DNA from: CAYMSF01 sp964542255
Lineage (GTDB): Bacteria; Verrucomicrobiota; Lentisphaeria; Victivallales; Victivallaceae
Direction of reading: 5' to 3'
DNA length: 9,795 nt
NCBI GenBank assembly: GCA_964542255.1
Contig: CAZITV010000084.1
Location: 1 to 9,795, forward strand
Shown here: positions 5,741 to 9,795 of the stretch, piece by piece
Numbering within the stretch: position 1 is the first letter of the stretch
Layout of the letters: each line of letters begins with the position of its first letter
Made by a program: the position numbers and the translations under genes
Notes under the pieces: generated by a model
Databases searched by the model: none
The model's input: the letters and a program-made list of their open reading frames with translations, nothing else
Told to the model about the DNA's origin: nothing

Positions 5741-7512
5741 GGTGTTGTGCCGTTACCGCTGCTGATTTTATCAAGCAGCCTGTTAATGATTTCCCTTTGT
5801 CCCGGATTGGCTGATTCAAGCGCTTGGCGATATGCGGCCGCGGCTTCTTTGATTTTGCCCTGCAAACGCAGCGACTCACCAAAATGGTACCAGTACTGGC
5901 AGTGCTGGTCAGGGGTTCCGGACGGGGCGGTTTTACGGAGTATCTGTTCTGCCTGCGCGGCGCGGCCGCAGTTTAACAATGCCAGTGCGTAGTAATATTT
6001 AATGCCGTCATTTGCGGGAAAACGCTGCATCGCCGGCTCGAGAAGCTGCCGTGCCATGTCCGGCTGCCGGTTTTGCAGTAAACTATCCGCCAGATTAATA
6101 TAGCCGGGAGCGTAGCCGGGGTCAGTGGCAATGGCGGCAGCGAAATATTCCGCCGCTGCCGGCGACAGTTTACCCTGTTGAAATTGTGCAGCTTTGCCGT
6201 ATGCGATGAAGTCGGTGGCGCGCAGCGGAAAATCCTTAGGAAACGTGAGCAGAAAGACTCCGGCAGTTACAATTATAACCAGCAGCAGCGGCAGTATTGA
6301 ACCAGTTTTGCGCTGCCAAAATTTTGCCGCGAATACCGGATAGAACATCAAGATACAGAATACCGGATACATAATTAAGCGGTAACGCGCCAGCGGGAAA
6401 AAAAATGCCAGCGGCAGAGAATATGATATGATATAGAGCAGTAAAATACTTTCCCGCCGCCACCATTGCCACGATATAATGATTAACAGCATACCTGAGA
6501 CCGCCAGCGGTATTACCAGCAATGGCCCCGGCAGCCAGGCGAGAGGGAACAGCTTATATTTCATAAAATAATAGTTTACGTTGTTGGCAATTTCGAATGG
6601 TTTGAACAGCAGTGGCAGTTTTTCACAGAAGTTAATGGCAAAGCTGATAATCTTGGATTGGGTGGGGGTATTCTCCGCAGATTTTCCCAACGTTGGCGCT
6701 GTTTTTTCCGTTGCCGGGGCGATATTCATTGTTGTTGGCGCCTGCTGTTTACCGACCGCAACGGCATATTTAGTATCCAAGTGAAACGGTAAAAATGTGT
6801 CTGCACGGAAATAGTTGAAGAGTGATACCGGCAGAAAAATAACTGCGATACCGCCTGCTATCAAGCCAACCTTAGCGCCGGCAAGCCGAAACGAAATTTT
6901 CTTTTGTATTGCCATTCTGACTAATCCCCAAACTGGCCAGAGTAATGCCAGACCAAGGAAGGGCAGGGAGGATATCCGCACCAGGCAGGGCAGCGCCAAA
7001 CCCGTGCCGCAGAGAAATAGCGCATAATTGTTGTAGCGGGTGCGGCGTGCCAAAATGACTCCGGCCAGAGATAATACCGCCAGAAAAATTTGCGTACTTT
7101 CGCGCAGCGTCAGGCATTCGTGCAGGAGCGCCGGGGCATAAAGCGCGGCGGTAACACCAGATGCTCCGGCCCAGAGCCTTTTACCTGTTAGTTGCCAGCA
7201 GCACCAGGCCGTTAGCGGGCCAACCAATAATCCCAGCAGCATTTGAATTAGAATTACTGCCTCAGGACAATGCTCGCCATGATTAAAAAACATTACGGCA
7301 GCAATGATGAATTTGTGAATAGTAAAAACCGAGAAGCCGTTATAAAGCCAGCCGCCGAGAATTAGATTGGACTGCATATCCAAGCCGATTAGGCGCGAAT
7401 AATAGCGGATTGGTGAATGCCACAAATCATAAAATAAGACGATGCGCGCCAATAGCCCGGCAGCCAGCGGTAATATCAGGATACTCAGCCAGGTTGTTCT
7501 ATTGATTTGCAT
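5737..7512 (-). CDS. GT-C (PMT/GT39-like) membrane glycosyltransferase with C-terminal TPR domain
   Basis: A 591-residue inner-membrane protein if started at ATG 7512. About ten hydrophobic segments occupy residues ~8-425, for example SILILPLAAGLLARIVLFY and GPLLVIPLAVSGMLLIIISW. A Pro/Thr-rich extracytoplasmic loop lies near residues 245-290. The motif ARYRLIMYP (~375-383) resembles the conserved R-Y-R-x-x-x-x-P of PMT/ArnT-type enzymes, which transfer a sugar from a polyprenyl phosphate donor. An early GLDMQSNLILGG loop could be the catalytic-Asp region, but a clear DE pair is not seen. Residues ~438-580 hold about three TPR-like helix pairs (YINLADSLLQNRQPDMARQL; YYALALLNCGRAAQAEQIL; FGESLRLQGKIKEAAAAYRQ), suggesting partner binding. 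An alternative ATG at 7578 would add 22 residues and overlap the upstream gene by 47 bp. I chose 7512, 19 bp after that stop, because it begins just before the first membrane helix; neither has a good Shine-Dalgarno. Donor and acceptor are unknown. Confidence 0.8.
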   Translation of the reverse strand: MQINRTTWLSILILPLAAGLLARIVLFYDLWHSPIRYYSRLIGLDMQSNLILGGWLYNGFSVFTIHKFIIAAVMFFNHGEHCPEAVILIQMLLGLLVGPLTAWCCWQLTGKRLWAGASGVTAALYAPALLHECLTLRESTQIFLAVLSLAGVILARRTRYNNYALFLCGTGLALPCLVRISSLPFLGLALLWPVWGLVRMAIQKKISFRLAGAKVGLIAGGIAVIFLPVSLFNYFRADTFLPFHLDTKYAVAVGKQQAPTTMNIAPATEKTAPTLGKSAENTPTQSKIISFAINFCEKLPLLFKPFEIANNVNYYFMKYKLFPLAWLPGPLLVIPLAVSGMLLIIISWQWWRRESILLLYIISYSLPLAFFFPLARYRLIMYPVFCILMFYPVFAAKFWQRKTGSILPLLLVIIVTAGVFLLTFPKDFPLRATDFIAYGKAAQFQQGKLSPAAAEYFAAAIATDPGYAPGYINLADSLLQNRQPDMARQLLEPAMQRFPANDGIKYYYALALLNCGRAAQAEQILRKTAPSGTPDQHCQYWYHFGESLRLQGKIKEAAAAYRQALESANPGQREIINRLLDKISSGNGTTP

Positions 7513-7531
7513 AGCTTGCAGGTGACATTTA

Positions 7532-9795
7532 TTATTTTTGTGAACCTGTTTTAAATAATGCTTCAAGCGCCGCCGCATCTGGTAGTTTTGCTATTTTGGC
7601 GAGGACAAGTGAGTCGGTCAACTTTAGCAAATCCGGTCTTTGATATGACGGCTGAGCGGAGATAGCGGCATTAGCTTTTTCAAATAATTTTTCAGCTTTT
7701 TTCCCATCGCCGCGCAGAATATTAGCATAGGCGGAGGCAAGTTGTACCGTGATATTTTCGGTGCAGCCATTAAAAGTTTTCAGGCAATCATCAGGTTTAT
7801 TCTGAATCAGATAAATGATGGCCAGTTTTTCCATGATGGTAACGTTGGTCTTGTCATTTTCCAGTATCTGCGAATAATTCCATGCCGCGGTGCGCCAATC
7901 TTTGCTTTTTTCCGCTTCGGCAGCGGCTTGAATCAGGAAAGCCTGCGCGTCATTTAATTCCGGCGCTGCCAGTCCGCTGGTCAACGTTTCCAGCTCAACT
8001 TCAAGGTTGCCGCCGAGCTTACGGGATTGCCGGTACAGTTTTGCGGCAGCCGCGCGGTTTTCTTTCGGGTTTTTCATCAGGACGAGCGCTAATTTCTGCA
8101 TTGTGTCTGCGGCTTCAGGTTTTAATTTTAATGCTGTGCGCAACTCTTTTTCTGCTTCAGCGAAGTTGCCGGTTGCCAGCAGAGTGCATCCATAATTATG
8201 TCTTAATTTGTAAGAGTTGCCGTTATTGCCGAGCGCAGATAATAATACTGATTCGGCTTGTTTGTATTGTCTGATTCCGTTCAGCGCGGCGCTGTAATCT
8301 GCGGCTAAGTCGGCGTTGTCCGGCTCAACCTTAAATGCGTTTGCCAGCAGCGTGGCAGCGCGGTCAAATTCTTCTTTCATTAGTGCAATTTTGCCAAGAC
8401 AGCTATTGGCCTGGGCATTTGCCGGTTGAGTTTCGAGCACCTGCTGGTAATTCCATTCGGCAATTTCATAATCCTGTTGTTTTTCAGCCTGCGCGCCATT
8501 TTTTAGCAGGTCTGCGACGGTTTCTTTATTTTTGCTTTCGCCTGCGACGATTTTAATTGGAGTAAATTTTACTGGTTTCGAATTATCATTTCTGCCTTCG
8601 CTGACAGTTAGTGCGCTTTTTTTGATTTTTTCCAAAGCGAGCATTTCACTGAGTTTTTCGATTTTTTCCAGTGCCGCATTTTTTTCATTTAGCGCTTGTT
8701 CCAACTCATTTTGTTTGGCAGCCAGCTGCTGGGTGAAATTGCTTATTTTCGCCAGTTTCTGCAGTGCCGCGTCTCTTTCTGCGTTACTTTTTTCTAATTC
8801 GCTCTGTTTTGCGGCAAACTGTTTATTCAATTCATTTAGTTTTTCAATCTTTTTTAACGCTGCATTTTTCTCTGTAATGCTCTGTTCCAATTCGCTCTGT
8901 TTTGCGGCAAACTGTTTATTCAATTCATTTAGTTTTTCAATCTNNNNNNNNNNNNNNNNNNNNNNNNNNNNNNNNNNNNNNNNNNNNNNNNNNNNNNNNN
9001 NNNNNNNNNNNNNNNNNNNNNNNNNNNNNNNNNNNNNNNNNNNAACGCTGCATTTTTCTCTGTAATGCTCTGTTCCAATTCGCTCTGTTTTGCGGCAAGC
9101 TGGCGGTCAAATTCGTTCAGTTTTTCAACCTTTTGTAATGATGCATTTTTTTCAGCACTAACCTTATCTAACTCGTTATGTTTGGCGGTCAATTGCCGAA
9201 TTAATTCATTAAGTTTGACATCTTGTGATATAATTTTTTCTTTTTGCGACTCAATTTGTGCATCGCCGGCATTCAGCTTCATTTCCAAATCAGAAATACG
9301 TTTGGTTTCTGTGCTTTGGCGATTTTTTAACCTATCCAGTTCCTGCAGCACTGCGTTCATGCGGCTGTTTTCAAGTTTAAGTTTTTCATTATCACCGGAA
9401 ATTTGCTGATTTTCCAGTTTGAGTTTATCCGCCATTGCAGATAATTTTTTATTCATATCATCGACTGAAACTGATTTCATTTGGTCGTTTTGACGTAAAT
9501 TATTAATGCTTTGCAAAGCCTGCTGATGCGAGGTCTGTAATTGCTTATACTTGTTTTGCAGTTCATCAAATTCATTTGTTTTGCTGTTCGCTTTTGACTG
9601 CTGCAGTTCGGTAGTCAAAACGGCGATTTTTTGCTCGTTTGCCTGGTGGTTTTGTAATTTTTGCTCTAGCACCGCCAATTTTTCCTGCAGTGGCGCAATT
9701 TTGCTTTGCTCCTGACGGAGACGGTTAGCATCAGCGGTTAAACTACTATTTTCTTCGCGCGCTTTTTCGAGCATTGCGGTGAGATTTTTATTTTG
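7532..9795 (-). CDS. Coiled-coil and TPR-repeat protein, 5' partial, interrupted by assembly gap
   Basis: One gene, truncated at the right window edge (no start visible) and broken by 100 N at 8944-9043. The two halves lie in different frames only because the gap length is a placeholder; with a 5-bp gap the frame is continuous, giving 722 residues from the edge to the TAA at 7532. The upstream part (9795 to ~8640) is one long coiled coil rich in Glu, Lys, Gln, Asn and Leu, ending in tandem 31-residue repeats of the form QFAAKQSELEQSITEKNAA. A Lys/Ser/Val-rich linker follows (~8640-8540). The C-terminal ~320 residues are TPR-like helix pairs, e.g. AEWNYQQVLETQPANAQANS, AEKELRTALKLKPEAADTMQ and TAAWNYSQILENDKTN. 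No enzyme motif is seen. It probably acts as a scaffold in the same process as the TPR-bearing glycosyltransferase 19 bp downstream. A signal peptide or membrane anchor could lie beyond the edge. Confidence 0.8.
8642..9201 (-). repeat. Tandem 93-bp (31-residue) coiled-coil repeats
   Basis: In-frame tandem units within the coiled-coil/TPR gene. Read in the gene direction: 9201-9109 (IRQLTAKHNELDKVSAEKNA...), 9108-9046 (DRQLAAKQSELEQSITEKNA, cut by the gap), 8920-8828 (NKQFAAKQSELEQSITEKNA...), 8827-8735 (NKQFAAKQSELEKSNAERDA...) and 8734-8642 (TQQLAAKQNELEQALNEKNA...). The outer units are diverged and the central ones nearly identical: 8856-8910 equals 9044-9098 over 55 bp, and 8801-8850 equals 8894-8943 over 50 bp. 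This indicates recent duplication or gene conversion. The true number of units is unknown because of the gap. Confidence 0.92.
8944..9043. other. Assembly gap (100 N) inside the tandem repeat
   Basis: Exactly 100 unknown bases, the common placeholder for a gap of unknown size. The left flank ends AGTTTTTCAATCT and the right begins AACGCTGCA. In the intact neighbouring unit these two strings are joined by just five T. The missing sequence is therefore most simply 5 bp plus n times 93 bp. Confidence 0.95.

Noticed and set aside
8923..8929. Frameshift or two separate genes at the repeat region
   Set aside because: The frame change is explained by the 100-N placeholder. Also, the apparent start at 8923 is a TTG coding for Leu inside a repeat unit, not a start codon.
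8532..9138. Plus-strand open frames with Ser/Phe/Cys-rich translations running through the N gap
   Set aside because: They are antisense shadows of the repetitive coiled-coil gene and depend on the unknown bases for continuity.
8642..9201. CRISPR-like periodic repeat
   Set aside because: The units are contiguous, in frame, 93 bp long and have no unique spacers; they encode a coiled coil.

Overview
The window comes from a bacterial draft assembly: a run of exactly 100 N sits at 8944-9043. GC content is moderate in genes and low between them. An AraC-type regulator next to a pair of uroporphyrinogen-decarboxylase-like proteins, together with the intergenic repeat phrases at 4958-5208, resembles what I know from Lentisphaerota/Victivallales and related PVC-group bacteria. 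That placement is inference; no marker gene is present to prove it.

Layout. (1) 1-61 holds the first 20 codons of a secreted protein on the minus strand, with a ~250 bp AT-rich upstream region. (2) 314-3878 is a regulator/enzyme module: a minus-strand AraC/cupin transcription factor, a divergent control region with a near-consensus promoter and three TACAAAT heptamers, an AT-rich leader that may encode a 64-residue peptide or fold as RNA, and two plus-strand genes for distant URO-D superfamily proteins. The regulator probably controls the pair, and the substrate is unknown. (3) 3940-4016 is a complete tRNA-Val(UAC) on the minus strand, preceded in the same direction by an unrecognised 209-aa helical protein that starts with TTG. 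(4) 4773-5242 is gene-free and carries hairpins plus a mosaic of repeat-like phrases. (5) 5243-9795 is a minus-strand operon: a coiled-coil/TPR protein that is cut by the right window edge and by the assembly gap, a polytopic GT-C (PMT/GT39-like) glycosyltransferase with a TPR tail, and a UPF0158-family protein joined to it by an ATGA overlap.

The most informative structural observation is that the assembly gap lies inside a tandem 93-bp (31-residue) coiled-coil repeat. The flanks re-join in register and in frame if the missing DNA is 5 bp plus any whole number of 93-bp units, so the apparent two-gene split is an assembly artefact. No mobile element, CRISPR array or defence system was found. 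The window looks mostly like ordinary chromosomal genes, with the URO-D-like pair and the TPR/glycosyltransferase operon as the functionally open parts.
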